From: JAUZPB01 sp037140715
Lineage (GTDB): Bacteria; Bacteroidota; Ignavibacteria; Ignavibacteriales; SURF-24
Reading direction: 5' to 3'
DNA length: 17,818 nucleotides
Assembly: GCA_037140715.1 (NCBI GenBank)
Contig: JBAXDX010000059.1
Coordinates: 1 to 17,818 of the forward strand
Made by a program: the position numbers and the translations under genes. The notes under the pieces were generated by a model, which was not told the origin of the DNA, made no database searches, and saw only the letters and a list, made by a program, of their open reading frames with translations. The first letter of the stretch is position 1. Each line of letters opens with the position of its first letter. Shown here piece by piece: positions 7,866 to 15,258 of this stretch.

Positions 7866-8282
7866 ATGTCAAGAGATAATGGTGTTGCAAAAGGATTATT
7901 AATCGGTTTTCTTACTGGCTCAGTTGTAGGTTCTGTTATTGCTCTGTTATATACCCCTAAGAGCGGTAAAGAATTAAGGAAAGATATCAGGGAGAAGACT
8001 GATGAGTTTGTTGAAGATGCAGAAAAGTACATTGCTGATGCAAGGGGAAAGGCTGTTGATCTGATTAATGATGGAAAAAAAAAGTCAGAAAGGATTATTG
8101 CAGATGCTAAGGTAAAGGTTGAGTCACTTTTACACGATGCTGAAAAGGTACTAAACGAAGCAAAGGAAAAAACTGACGGTTTTGTAAATAACTCTAAAGA
8201 TACAGTTCTTAAAGAAGGCGATAAACTTAAAAGCGCTATTAAGGCGGGTGTTGATGCTTACAAAAACGAACAAAAGTCATAA
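7866..8282 (+). CDS. YtxH domain-containing protein
   Basis: The protein is 138 residues from ATG 7866, chosen because GGAG sits six bases upstream and because residues 1-30 then form the usual YtxH start: GVAKGLLIGFLTGSVVGSVI, a glycine-rich transmembrane helix, followed by LLYTPKSGKELRKDI. The remainder is a long charged, probably coiled-coil region with repeated DAxx(K/E) patterns. An in-frame ATG at 7779 would add 29 hydrophobic residues that do not resemble the family. YtxH proteins are small membrane-anchored proteins linked to general stress in Bacillus, with unknown molecular role. The next gene is the DUF948 (YtxG-like) partner, reproducing the ytxGH pairing. Confidence 0.85.
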   Translation: MSRDNGVAKGLLIGFLTGSVVGSVIALLYTPKSGKELRKDIREKTDEFVEDAEKYIADARGKAVDLINDGKKKSERIIADAKVKVESLLHDAEKVLNEAKEKTDGFVNNSKDTVLKEGDKLKSAIKAGVDAYKNEQKS

Positions 8283-8342
8283 GACTTTTAGTTGAATTTC
8301 TAACAGCTAATTATCATGTGGATAATAACTTTTAACCAAAGA

Positions 8343-8364
8343 CCCCGCCTTAAGGGCGGGGAGG
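8343..8364 (+). promoter_or_regulatory. GC-rich hairpin overlapping the Shine-Dalgarno site
   Basis: CCCCGCC (8343-8349) pairs perfectly with GGCGGGG (8355-8361) across a five-base loop. The Shine-Dalgarno sequence GGGGAGG (8358-8364) uses the 3' arm and sits seven bases before the ATG at 8372. Folding would mask the ribosome site, while a ribosome clearing the upstream gene could leave it open. No T-run follows, so it is not a standard terminator. Confidence 0.5.
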
Positions 8365-8371
8365 TATTATA

Positions 8372-8758
8372 ATGGAAACAGCGGTACAAATCTCTCTGAT
8401 CATACTATTAATTGCAGCTTCTGCATTATGCGTTTATTTAATTATTACGCTAAAAAAATTAACGCAGACAATAACTTCAGTCCAGCAGGACGTTGAACAA
8501 ATCAAACAAAAACTCGATCCTATCCTTACTAATGTAGATATTTTAAGCAGTAAAGTTGTTTTTATTACAGAAGATGTGGAATCAATTATTTCGACAGTAA
8601 AATCTTTAGTCGATACGCTTAAATCAAAGGCTGAATATCTTCTGAATAAAACAAAAAAAATAAAAACTAATATTGAGTATCCAAATGCTGAATGGCTAAA
8701 AAAAATTATGGGTTTATCCCGCGCCACTTCAGCTTTCTGGAGTACTATTAGAAAATAA
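8372..8758 (+). CDS. DUF948 (YtxG-like) membrane-anchored protein
   Basis: The 128-residue protein has one N-terminal transmembrane helix (~6-27) followed by a heptad-like coiled coil (~30-100: KKLTQTITSVQQDVEQIKQK and onward). This is the DUF948 layout. The C-terminal ~25 residues are basic and less regular. Family function is not known; members are often beside YtxH proteins, as here, suggesting a joint envelope or stress role. Translation may depend on the hairpin that overlaps its strong GGGGAGG site. The EF-G paralogue follows 31 bases later and may be co-transcribed. Confidence 0.78.
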   Translation: METAVQISLIILLIAASALCVYLIITLKKLTQTITSVQQDVEQIKQKLDPILTNVDILSSKVVFITEDVESIISTVKSLVDTLKSKAEYLLNKTKKIKTNIEYPNAEWLKKIMGLSRATSAFWSTIRK

Positions 8759-8789
8759 ATAAACGTGAAATATTTACTTTGGAGGTCAC

Positions 8790-10880
8790 TTGAAAGAATA
8801 CTTGTCGGATTCTATCCGGAATATTGCGTTCATTGGTCATGGCGGAAGTGGAAAAACATCGTTATCCGAACTTATTCTCTTTACCGCCGGTGAAACTAAT
8901 CGTATTGGAAAAATTGAAGAAGGCAACACTATTTCTGATTATAATTCAAATGAAATAGAACGTCGCATCTCAATTTCTGTTACTCCTCTTCATGTTGAAT
9001 GGAATAATATTAAAATTAATATGCTTGACACACCTGGCTATTCCGATTTTGTCGGTCAGGTTAAGGGTGCTCTTTATGTCGTTGATACTGCTGTTACTGT
9101 GCTTAAAAGCGCAGAAGGCGTTGAAGTAGGTTCTGAGGTTGCCTGGGGTTTTGCCAGAGAAAATTCGCTTCCTTCGATCGTCCTTGTTAATAAAGTTGAT
9201 AACGAACATTCAAAATATAATGAAACAATTGAAGCCGCTAAGACAAAATTAAGTAGCGATGTTACGGTCGTTACTTTCCCGCTTAAGGAAGGAACCGGCT
9301 TTGAAACGATTATTGACTTGGTTAAGATGAAAGCCTGTACATTTGGCGCGGCAGGCTCAAAAAAAGTTACTGAAGGCGAAATACCTGTTGAAATAAAGGA
9401 GGAAGCCGAAATCCTTAGAGAATTGTTAATCGAAAAAGTAGCCGAGTCAGATGAAGAATTAATGAACGCTTTCTTTGAAAATGGCTTTCTTACTGAAGAA
9501 GAATTAACGAAAGGTCTTAAGAACGCAATGCTAAAAAGAGGAATTATTCCTGCCTTTGCAGTATCGACAACTAAGGGCGTTGGCGTAAATAACTTCCTGG
9601 ATTTTGTATCGAAGTATTGTCCTTCGCCTGTCGAACGCGAACCTGTCGAAGCTTTGTTGAAAGACAAAAATCAGAAAATTGTCGTAAAATGCGATTCCAA
9701 AGGTGAGCCGGTAATGTTTATCTTCAAGATTTTATCAGAAGCCCATGTAGGGGAACTTTCAGTCTTTAAGGTTTATAGTGGCGCGGTTTCTTCCGGGCTT
9801 GATCTTATAAACGAAAACAATGGTAAGACAGAACGTTTAAGCCAGCTTTTCTACCTGAACGGTAAACTGAGAAAAGATGCTTCAAAAGTTGTTGCAGGCG
9901 ATATAGCCGCCGTTGTTAAACTGAAAGATACTCATACAAATAATACGCTTTCGTCAAAGAACTTTGCTGTTATAATAAAACCGATTAATTTTCCTGAGCC
10001 GATTATTAATGGAGCTATTATTCCTAAAGCAAAGGGAGATGAAGATAAAATTTCAGCAGGTCTGCATATATTACATGAAGAAGATCCCACGTTTAATGTT
10101 AAATTTGATCCTGAACTAAGCCAGACAATTGTTACAGGTCAGGGGGAACTTCAGCTTTCGCTTGCAGTAAAGCTTTTGAAGGACCGCTACGGAGTTGATG
10201 TTGACCTTGCAGAACCAAAAATTCCATACCGCGAAACAATAAAGGGCAGAACAGAGACGGCTGAATATAAGCATAAGAAACAGTCGGGCGGACGCGGTCA
10301 GTATGGACATGTTGTAATGAAACTTGAGCCTTTGCCGCGGGGAACCGGCTTTGAATTCGTTAATGCAATTGTTGGCGGCGTTATCCCGGGAAGATTTATC
10401 CCCGCTGTTGAAAAGGGCATTATCGAAGTAATGACCAGGGGTATTCTGACCGGTTCTAAGGTGATAGACATAAAGTCCTCGCTCTTTTTCGGTTCATACC
10501 ATGATGTTGATTCAGATGAAATGTCGTTTAAGATAGCCGCTTCGCAGGCGTTTAGAAAGGGATTCCTTGAAGCTAAGCCGGTTCTTCTCGAACCTGTTTA
10601 CGAAGTTGAAGTAATTGTTCCTGAAGAATATATGGGAGATGTTATGGGCAATCTCTCAAGTCGCCGTGGCAAGATTCTCGGTATGGAAGCGGACGGTACG
10701 AATCAGATTATCAAGGCTAACGTTCCATTATCTGAACTCTACAGGTATTCAACTCACCTAAGAAGCTTAACACAGGGCAGAGGGCAGTTCAGGATGAAGT
10801 TTGCTTACTACGAGGAAACGCCTAAGGAAGTTGAAGCAAAGATTATCGAAGAATACAGGAAATCGAGAGAAGAAGAATAA
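8790..10880 (+). CDS. fusA: Elongation factor G-like GTPase (EF-G paralogue)
   Basis: This 696-residue protein has the five-domain EF-G plan. GTPase motifs are G1 GHGGSGKT (16-23), G3 DTPG (80-83) and G4 NKVD (134-137). Domain IV/V motifs such as KQSGGRGQYGHV, ALEPVYEVE-like LEPVYEVEV and MGNLSSRRGKILGM follow. Switch I reads EIERRISIS where translational EF-G has RGITI, and the N-terminus MKEYLSDSIRNIAFIGHGG fits the FusA2-type paralogue group rather than the main ribosomal EF-G. Such paralogues may act in ribosome recycling, stress or an unknown step. The start is TTG with GGAGG close upstream. No ribosomal-protein genes or tuf adjoin it, which also argues for a paralogue. A clear terminator follows. 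Confidence 0.88.
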   Translation: MKEYLSDSIRNIAFIGHGGSGKTSLSELILFTAGETNRIGKIEEGNTISDYNSNEIERRISISVTPLHVEWNNIKINMLDTPGYSDFVGQVKGALYVVDTAVTVLKSAEGVEVGSEVAWGFARENSLPSIVLVNKVDNEHSKYNETIEAAKTKLSSDVTVVTFPLKEGTGFETIIDLVKMKACTFGAAGSKKVTEGEIPVEIKEEAEILRELLIEKVAESDEELMNAFFENGFLTEEELTKGLKNAMLKRGIIPAFAVSTTKGVGVNNFLDFVSKYCPSPVEREPVEALLKDKNQKIVVKCDSKGEPVMFIFKILSEAHVGELSVFKVYSGAVSSGLDLINENNGKTERLSQLFYLNGKLRKDASKVVAGDIAAVVKLKDTHTNNTLSSKNFAVIIKPINFPEPIINGAIIPKAKGDEDKISAGLHILHEEDPTFNVKFDPELSQTIVTGQGELQLSLAVKLLKDRYGVDVDLAEPKIPYRETIKGRTETAEYKHKKQSGGRGQYGHVVMKLEPLPRGTGFEFVNAIVGGVIPGRFIPAVEKGIIEVMTRGILTGSKVIDIKSSLFFGSYHDVDSDEMSFKIAASQAFRKGFLEAKPVLLEPVYEVEVIVPEEYMGDVMGNLSSRRGKILGMEADGTNQIIKANVPLSELYRYSTHLRSLTQGRGQFRMKFAYYEETPKEVEAKIIEEYRKSREEE

Positions 10881-10897
10881 TTCTTTCAGTTTTTATT

Positions 10898-10935
10898 AAA
10901 AAGGCGGAAGATTCACCTCTATCCGCCTTTTTTTT
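10898..10935 (+). terminator. Intrinsic terminator after the EF-G gene
   Basis: AAAAAGGCGGA (10898-10908) pairs perfectly with TCCGCCTTTTT (10922-10932) across a 13-base loop, and the T-run continues to 10935. It begins 18 bases after the EF-G stop. Confidence 0.92.
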
Positions 10936-10996
10936 ATCCATTAAAGATTCATGGATAATTGTTCTAAAACCACGTTAACACACTAAGAGAAAAATA

Positions 10997-11509
10997 ATGG
11001 ATAAACTCTGGTCTCCATGGCGTTCAAAATATATTGAATCTTTCAGTATGGAAAAAAAAGAAGAGGGTTGCATTTTTTGTAACCAGCAGCTAATTGATAT
11101 TAATAGTAAGGAGAACCTTATAGTTTATAAGGGGAAGAATACATTTGTGATTCTAAATCTTTATCCCTACAACAGCGGTCATCTAATGGTAATACCTTAC
11201 AGGCATACTAATGATTTTTTAAGTCTGAATGCGGAAGAAAGCCTCGAAATCATGCAGAATCTTCAGTTGTCAATAAAGGCATTGCAGACAGCTATGCATC
11301 CGAACGGCTTTAATGTGGGAGCAAACGTGGGTAAATCTGCAGGAGCGGGCATCGACCAGCATCTGCATTTTCATATTGTGCCCAGGTGGACCGGTGATAT
11401 TAACTTTATGCCTGTGATTGGCGAAGTTAAGGTTCTTTCGCAGGATCTGCTTGAAACAAAGGAGAAACTAATTTCAGCCTTTGAGAAACTAAAAACTGAA
11501 AATATATAA
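10997..11509 (+). CDS. HIT family nucleotide hydrolase/phosphorylase
   Basis: The 170-residue protein has the histidine triad QHLHFHIVPRW with H122, H124 and H126; the central His is the catalytic nucleophile in HIT enzymes. It starts MDKLWSPWRSKYIESF, typical of the bacterial HIT group related to Ap4A phosphorylase/hydrolase. CIFC (C25, C28) with GHLMVIPYRH is a likely zinc site. Substrates in the family are dinucleoside polyphosphates or nucleoside phosphoramidates; the actual one cannot be read here. A weak AAGAGA precedes the ATG. It follows the EF-G terminator, so it has its own promoter, and is separated from thyA by a 322-base gap filled mostly by a repeat element. Confidence 0.9.
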   Translation: MDKLWSPWRSKYIESFSMEKKEEGCIFCNQQLIDINSKENLIVYKGKNTFVILNLYPYNSGHLMVIPYRHTNDFLSLNAEESLEIMQNLQLSIKALQTAMHPNGFNVGANVGKSAGAGIDQHLHFHIVPRWTGDINFMPVIGEVKVLSQDLLETKEKLISAFEKLKTENI

Positions 11510-11510
11510 G

Positions 11511-11702
11511 GGGTGTACAACAAATTCTCCTCTTGGTTGTTAGTCCCGATAACAACCCGTGTCAGGAATATGTAACCGTCCATATAACAGCAAAAAGGGG
11601 GTATGTCCTGTAATTTTCTTAATCATAATCTTACCCGCTTCAGGAAAAACGAGTATGATTAAGGTTATGAGTATGATTAAGAGGATAATTTGTTGTATGC
11701 CC
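11511..11702. repeat. ~192-bp imperfect inverted-repeat element upstream of thyA
   Basis: The ends are complementary: 11511-11534 against 11679-11702, with one true mismatch (C11527/T11686) and two positions (11514, 11515) that would be G-U pairs in RNA. Inside are a hairpin GGTTGTTA/TAACAACC (11535-11557), a CTTAATCATAATC block (11618-11630) inverse to GAGTATGATTAAG, and two tandem 18-base units starting with GAGTATGATTAAG (11651, 11669). There is no ORF. It could be a MITE-like element without an evident target duplication, or a structured RNA or terminator region. Its right end recurs after thyA. Only a weak promoter candidate lies in the remainder of the 11510-11831 gap. Confidence 0.7.
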
Positions 11703-11760
11703 ACGACAGGTCTGCCTGGTGAAATATTGTCTTAATTTGGTATATTGGCGGTCATGATTT

Positions 11761-11791
11761 TTGACAACATGTTCCTGGTTAAATCTATGGT
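11761..11791 (+). promoter_or_regulatory. Candidate thyA promoter
   Basis: A perfect TTGACA at 11761-11766 lies 65 bases before the thyA ATG. The best -10 is TATGGT (11786-11791) at a long 19-base spacing; at 17 bases the hexamer is only TCTATG. The -35 is convincing and the -10 weak. Confidence 0.35.
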
Positions 11792-11831
11792 AATGGAAAA
11801 AATTAAATATAAAATTGGTTAGCTGAGATAA

Positions 11832-12671
11832 ATGAAAGAATATCTGGATTTAGTAAAACTTGTAATTGAAAACGGGATGCGCAAACCTTCGCGCACAGGT
11901 ATAGATACAATATCATATTTCGGAGCCTTTTATAAGGTTGATCTGGCAAAGGGGTTTCCGTTGCTTACAACAAAAAAGATGATATGGAATTCACTGCTTC
12001 GCGAGGTATTATGGTATTTATCAGGCGATAATCATATCAGGAACCTTCGGAAACATACGAAAATATGGGACGCCTGGGCAGACGAAGACGGGAATCTTGA
12101 AACCGCTTACGGTTATTACTGGCGTCATTTTCCAAGTGCTGAGAAGGATAGCGAAGGAAACTGGAAAGTAACTGAGATTGATCAGATTCAGTATGTTATT
12201 GATACTCTGAAGAAAGACCCGTACAGCCGGAGGCTTATTGTTTCTGCATGGGAGCCTGGCAACGCGATAAAGAGTAAATTACCTCCTTGTCATTATACAT
12301 TTGCTTTCAATGTAAGTGGCGGGAAGTTAAATTGTCATCTGACACAGCGTTCGGGCGATATTGCATTAGGTATCCCTTTTAATCTTGCAGCATATTCATT
12401 GCTTACTCAAATTATTGCCCAACAGGCGGGGCTTGAACCCGGGCAGTTTGCCCATACAATAATTGATGCTCATATTTATGCAGCTGATAAAGGTACCGAA
12501 CTTGAAAGATATGATCATGTGGAAGGCTTAAAAGAACAGTTAAAGCGCGAGCCACTGAAGCTACCAGAGCTTAAAATTGCTCAGAAGCCGATAAATGAGC
12601 TTAAGTTTGAGGATTTCGAACTAATCGGGTATCAGCATTTAGAGAGAATTAAATTTGAGGTTGCTGTTTAA
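11832..12671 (+). CDS. thyA: Thymidylate synthase
   Basis: This 279-residue protein makes dTMP from dUMP using 5,10-methylenetetrahydrofolate as carbon donor and reductant. Visible residues are Arg21 in SRTG, SRR (R133, R134) for phosphate binding, catalytic Cys153 in LPPCHYTFAF, QRSGD (172-176), Asn184 in PFNLAAYSLL, and the DAHIY motif (212-216). The length is normal. The motif versions LPPCHYTFAF and FNLAAY differ from the E. coli forms (APCHAFFQF, FNIASY) but keep all catalytic residues. A weak GAGA lies before the ATG. Direct copies of a 37-base repeat flank the gene. With folA 130 bases downstream it forms the dTMP/folate cycle. Confidence 0.96.
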   Translation: MKEYLDLVKLVIENGMRKPSRTGIDTISYFGAFYKVDLAKGFPLLTTKKMIWNSLLREVLWYLSGDNHIRNLRKHTKIWDAWADEDGNLETAYGYYWRHFPSAEKDSEGNWKVTEIDQIQYVIDTLKKDPYSRRLIVSAWEPGNAIKSKLPPCHYTFAFNVSGGKLNCHLTQRSGDIALGIPFNLAAYSLLTQIIAQQAGLEPGQFAHTIIDAHIYAADKGTELERYDHVEGLKEQLKREPLKLPELKIAQKPINELKFEDFELIGYQHLERIKFEVAV

Positions 12672-12722
12672 TTGCTTTGAACGGGAAAGCAGGCGGGTTT
12701 TATAAATGTGAGAAACCAATGA

Positions 12723-12759
12723 TTATGAGTATGATTAAGAGCAAAAGTTGTTGTATGCC
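12723..12759 (+). repeat. Solo copy of the thyA-flanking repeat
   Basis: The 37 bases match 11665-11701 at 34 positions in the same orientation. The first 19, TTATGAGTATGATTAAGAG, and the last 11, TGTTGTATGCC, are identical. The complementary left end is absent here, so this is half of the larger element. It ends 42 bases before the folA start and could carry a shared signal or be a relic of insertion or recombination. Confidence 0.7.
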
Positions 12760-12801
12760 TGTGCTAATCAGTTTTCAGGCTTATAAGGAAAGGATGAACA
12801 G

Positions 12802-13293
12802 TTGCGGAAGATAATTGTAGCCGCCATTTCAAAAAATGGTATTATCGGGGCTGACGGCTCGATTCCATGGCATTCCAAGGATGATATGCAATATTTCAAA
12901 GACCTCACAACGGGTTTTCCTGTTATTATGGGAAGAAAAACTTTTGAGTCTTTTAAAAAACCATTAAAGGGAAGGCAAAATATTGTTCTTACCAAAAGGG
13001 AAGACGTTGATTATGATAATAAGGAAATAATAATATTTAATGATATCCAGACCGCATTCGATTATTGCCGGAATGTTATTAAGGCTGAAAAAGCTTTTAT
13101 CATTGGCGGAGCTGAGATATACAGACAGACGATTGATGATGCAGACGAGTTAAGCATTTCACGGTTTAATTTTGACGCTGAAGGGGATGTTGGTTTCCCT
13201 GATACAGACTGGAATAAATGGAAAGAGTTTCGGAGAACGGAATATAACGGCTTTGATGTTGTTCTCTATGAAAAGGCTGAAGCGGAAGAATAG
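12802..13293 (+). CDS. folA: Dihydrofolate reductase
   Basis: The 163-residue protein reduces dihydrofolate to tetrahydrofolate with NADPH, recycling the product of ThyA. Typical motifs are IIVAAISKNGIIGADGSIPW with Trp23, the acidic active-site Asp28, PVIMGRKTFES, PLKGRQNIVLTK and FIIGGAEIY. The start is TTG at 12802, chosen because it begins the conserved first strand and AAAGGA lies seven bases upstream; the ATG at 12794 is out of frame. It sits 40 bases ahead of mutL and probably shares its transcript. The acidic KAEAEE tail is ordinary. The protein is of normal length for the chromosomal trimethoprim-target type, with nothing suggesting a plasmid-type resistance variant. Confidence 0.94.
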   Translation: MRKIIVAAISKNGIIGADGSIPWHSKDDMQYFKDLTTGFPVIMGRKTFESFKKPLKGRQNIVLTKREDVDYDNKEIIIFNDIQTAFDYCRNVIKAEKAFIIGGAEIYRQTIDDADELSISRFNFDAEGDVGFPDTDWNKWKEFRRTEYNGFDVVLYEKAEAEE

Positions 13294-13332
13294 TCCGGCT
13301 TTGCCTGTCAATGATTTTTAATAAAGGGAAAT

Positions 13333-15210
13333 ATGTCTTCGAGTAAAATAAGGATACTGCCGGAAAATATTGCGAATAAAATTGCGGCAGGAGAAGTTGT
13401 TCAGCGTCCTGAATCAGTAGTAAAAGAATTAATGGAAAACGCAGTCGATGCTCATGCGGAAGGTATTGATGTAATAGTTAAACGCGCCGGAAAGGTTTTG
13501 ATTCAGATTGTTGATGATGGCGATGGTATGAGTGAGGAGGATGCTATTCTAAGCCTTCAGAGACATGCTACAAGCAAGATATTCTCTTATGAGGATTTGG
13601 AAGCACTTAAGACATTCGGCTTCAGAGGTGAGGCTTTAAGCTCGGTTGCATCGGTCAGCCAGTTGGAAATACGTACCGAGCCTGAAGATGAAGATTTTGG
13701 CACACTGCTCAGGATTGAAGACGGACAGACTATCATTAAAGAAAAAGGTTCGTTTTCCAAAGGAACTTCAATTTCTGTTAAGAACTTATTTTTTAATACT
13801 CCTGCCAGACGAAATTTCCTTAAAAGCGATGCTACCGAACTAAAGCATATTCTTGATACGTTTAAGAAAACTGCATTAAGTCAGCCGGGCATTTCCTTTA
13901 AATTTTATAACGATGATGACCTGATATTAGATTTTCCGCACGGAACAAGGGAAGAGAGGATTTCATCTGTTTTTGCCGACAATATACTTGACGCTCTGGT
14001 CGAAGTAAAAGAACTAACCGATTATTTAAGCATTACCGGTTATATTGCAAAACCAGCCTTTTTAAAGAAAAGCAAAGGGGAGCAGTATCTTTATATTAAT
14101 AACCGTTTTGTTTCAAGCAGACAGATTAACCATGCGGTCTTTAAGGCTTATGAAAATCTTTTGGAAAAAGGGGATTATCCTTTTTTTATCTTATTTATTG
14201 AACTCGATCCTTCGCGTGTTGATATTAATGTGCATCCGTCCAAGCTTGAGGTAAAGTTCGAGGATGAAAAAGATATTTATACATTCGTGCTGGCGGTGAT
14301 TAGAAAGAGCCTGGGCAGTTATGATCTTGTACCTTCGATGAGCTTTGAAGAAGCTGCTCCTATGAGGAATGAGCATCTTGATATTAACAACTTCCGGAGA
14401 CTGGAAAAAGATAACTTTACCGACAGACCTTCAATGGGTAAATCATTTAACCCGCGGGAGGCACGCGGTCCGGCATTTTCAGACAGTGATATTGATCTTC
14501 TTTTCGGGCAGCTGAATCCTGAAATCAGGCTCTCAGCTCCATCTGCGGAAGTTCCAAATCCATTTGCTGAAAGCCGGAGTAAAGAGATATTCCACCGTAC
14601 CGGAACAGAAGCACATGCCAACTCTGATAATGAAGTAAATAGTTCGTTTATCATTCAGCTTCATAATAAGTATATACTTTCTCAGATTAAAAGCGGACTT
14701 ATGATAATTGACCAGCATGTTGCTCATGAACGAATTTTGTATGAAAAAGCACTTCAGTCGCTTAGTGCCGATATGTCGTTTTCTCAGCAGTTATTATTCT
14801 CTCAGACCATGCAGGTCGATGCGGGAGATTATGCAATCCTTAAGGAATTATATCACTATCTTACAAGACTGGGTTTTGAGATAAAATTTTTTAGCAGAAA
14901 TACAGTTGTTATCGTTGGCGTGCCTCAGGATGTGAAACTTGGCACAGAGGAAAAGATTTTGCTGGAGATAATTGATGAGTACAAGACAAATCAGAGAGAA
15001 AAACCCCTCGAGGAGAGAGATAATATTGCCAAATCATTTTCATGCAAGGCCGCTATCAAGGCTGGCGATAAGCTTAATGAAAAAGAGATGAGGCTGTTAG
15101 TAGATCAGCTGTTTGCCACTTCAATGCCATACGCCTGTCCTCACGGGCGTCCTGTTGTTATTAAGATACCGCTTGAAGAATTTGATAAAAGGTTTGGACG
15201 CACTTCTTAA
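13333..15210 (+). CDS. mutL: DNA mismatch repair protein MutL, endonuclease type
   Basis: This 625-residue protein has an N-terminal GHKL ATPase: KELMENAVDA with catalytic Glu32 and Asn36, DDGDGM (61-66), RHATSKI and GFRGEAL (96-102). A variable linker (~335-430) leads to the C-terminal dimerisation/endonuclease domain. The metal-binding endonuclease motif is present as DQHVAHERILYE (460-471), with Val where Ala is usual. SCKAAIKAG (570-578) and CPHGRP (602-607) complete the zinc/nuclease site. It therefore should nick DNA itself, as in bacteria without MutH, coordinated by MutS and the beta clamp. AAGGG precedes the ATG closely. Its position after folA links nucleotide supply with repair, probably by co-transcription only. 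Confidence 0.96.
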   Translation: MSSSKIRILPENIANKIAAGEVVQRPESVVKELMENAVDAHAEGIDVIVKRAGKVLIQIVDDGDGMSEEDAILSLQRHATSKIFSYEDLEALKTFGFRGEALSSVASVSQLEIRTEPEDEDFGTLLRIEDGQTIIKEKGSFSKGTSISVKNLFFNTPARRNFLKSDATELKHILDTFKKTALSQPGISFKFYNDDDLILDFPHGTREERISSVFADNILDALVEVKELTDYLSITGYIAKPAFLKKSKGEQYLYINNRFVSSRQINHAVFKAYENLLEKGDYPFFILFIELDPSRVDINVHPSKLEVKFEDEKDIYTFVLAVIRKSLGSYDLVPSMSFEEAAPMRNEHLDINNFRRLEKDNFTDRPSMGKSFNPREARGPAFSDSDIDLLFGQLNPEIRLSAPSAEVPNPFAESRSKEIFHRTGTEAHANSDNEVNSSFIIQLHNKYILSQIKSGLMIIDQHVAHERILYEKALQSLSADMSFSQQLLFSQTMQVDAGDYAILKELYHYLTRLGFEIKFFSRNTVVIVGVPQDVKLGTEEKILLEIIDEYKTNQREKPLEERDNIAKSFSCKAAIKAGDKLNEKEMRLLVDQLFATSMPYACPHGRPVVIKIPLEEFDKRFGRTS

Positions 15211-15258
15211 ATTACTGCTTTATTAAACATTTCTAAAGAAAATAATATTCGACAGATT

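Noticed and set aside
9074..9667. 197-codon open frame on the minus strand
   Set aside because: It lies wholly inside the EF-G paralogue, antisense to conserved GTPase sequence, with low-complexity Ser/Thr-rich translation.
10934..10958. 8-bp inverted repeat TTATCCAT/ATGGATAA after the EF-G terminator, with ATGGATAA again at the HIT start codon
   Set aside because: Short, AT-rich and beginning in the terminator T-run; chance is a sufficient explanation.
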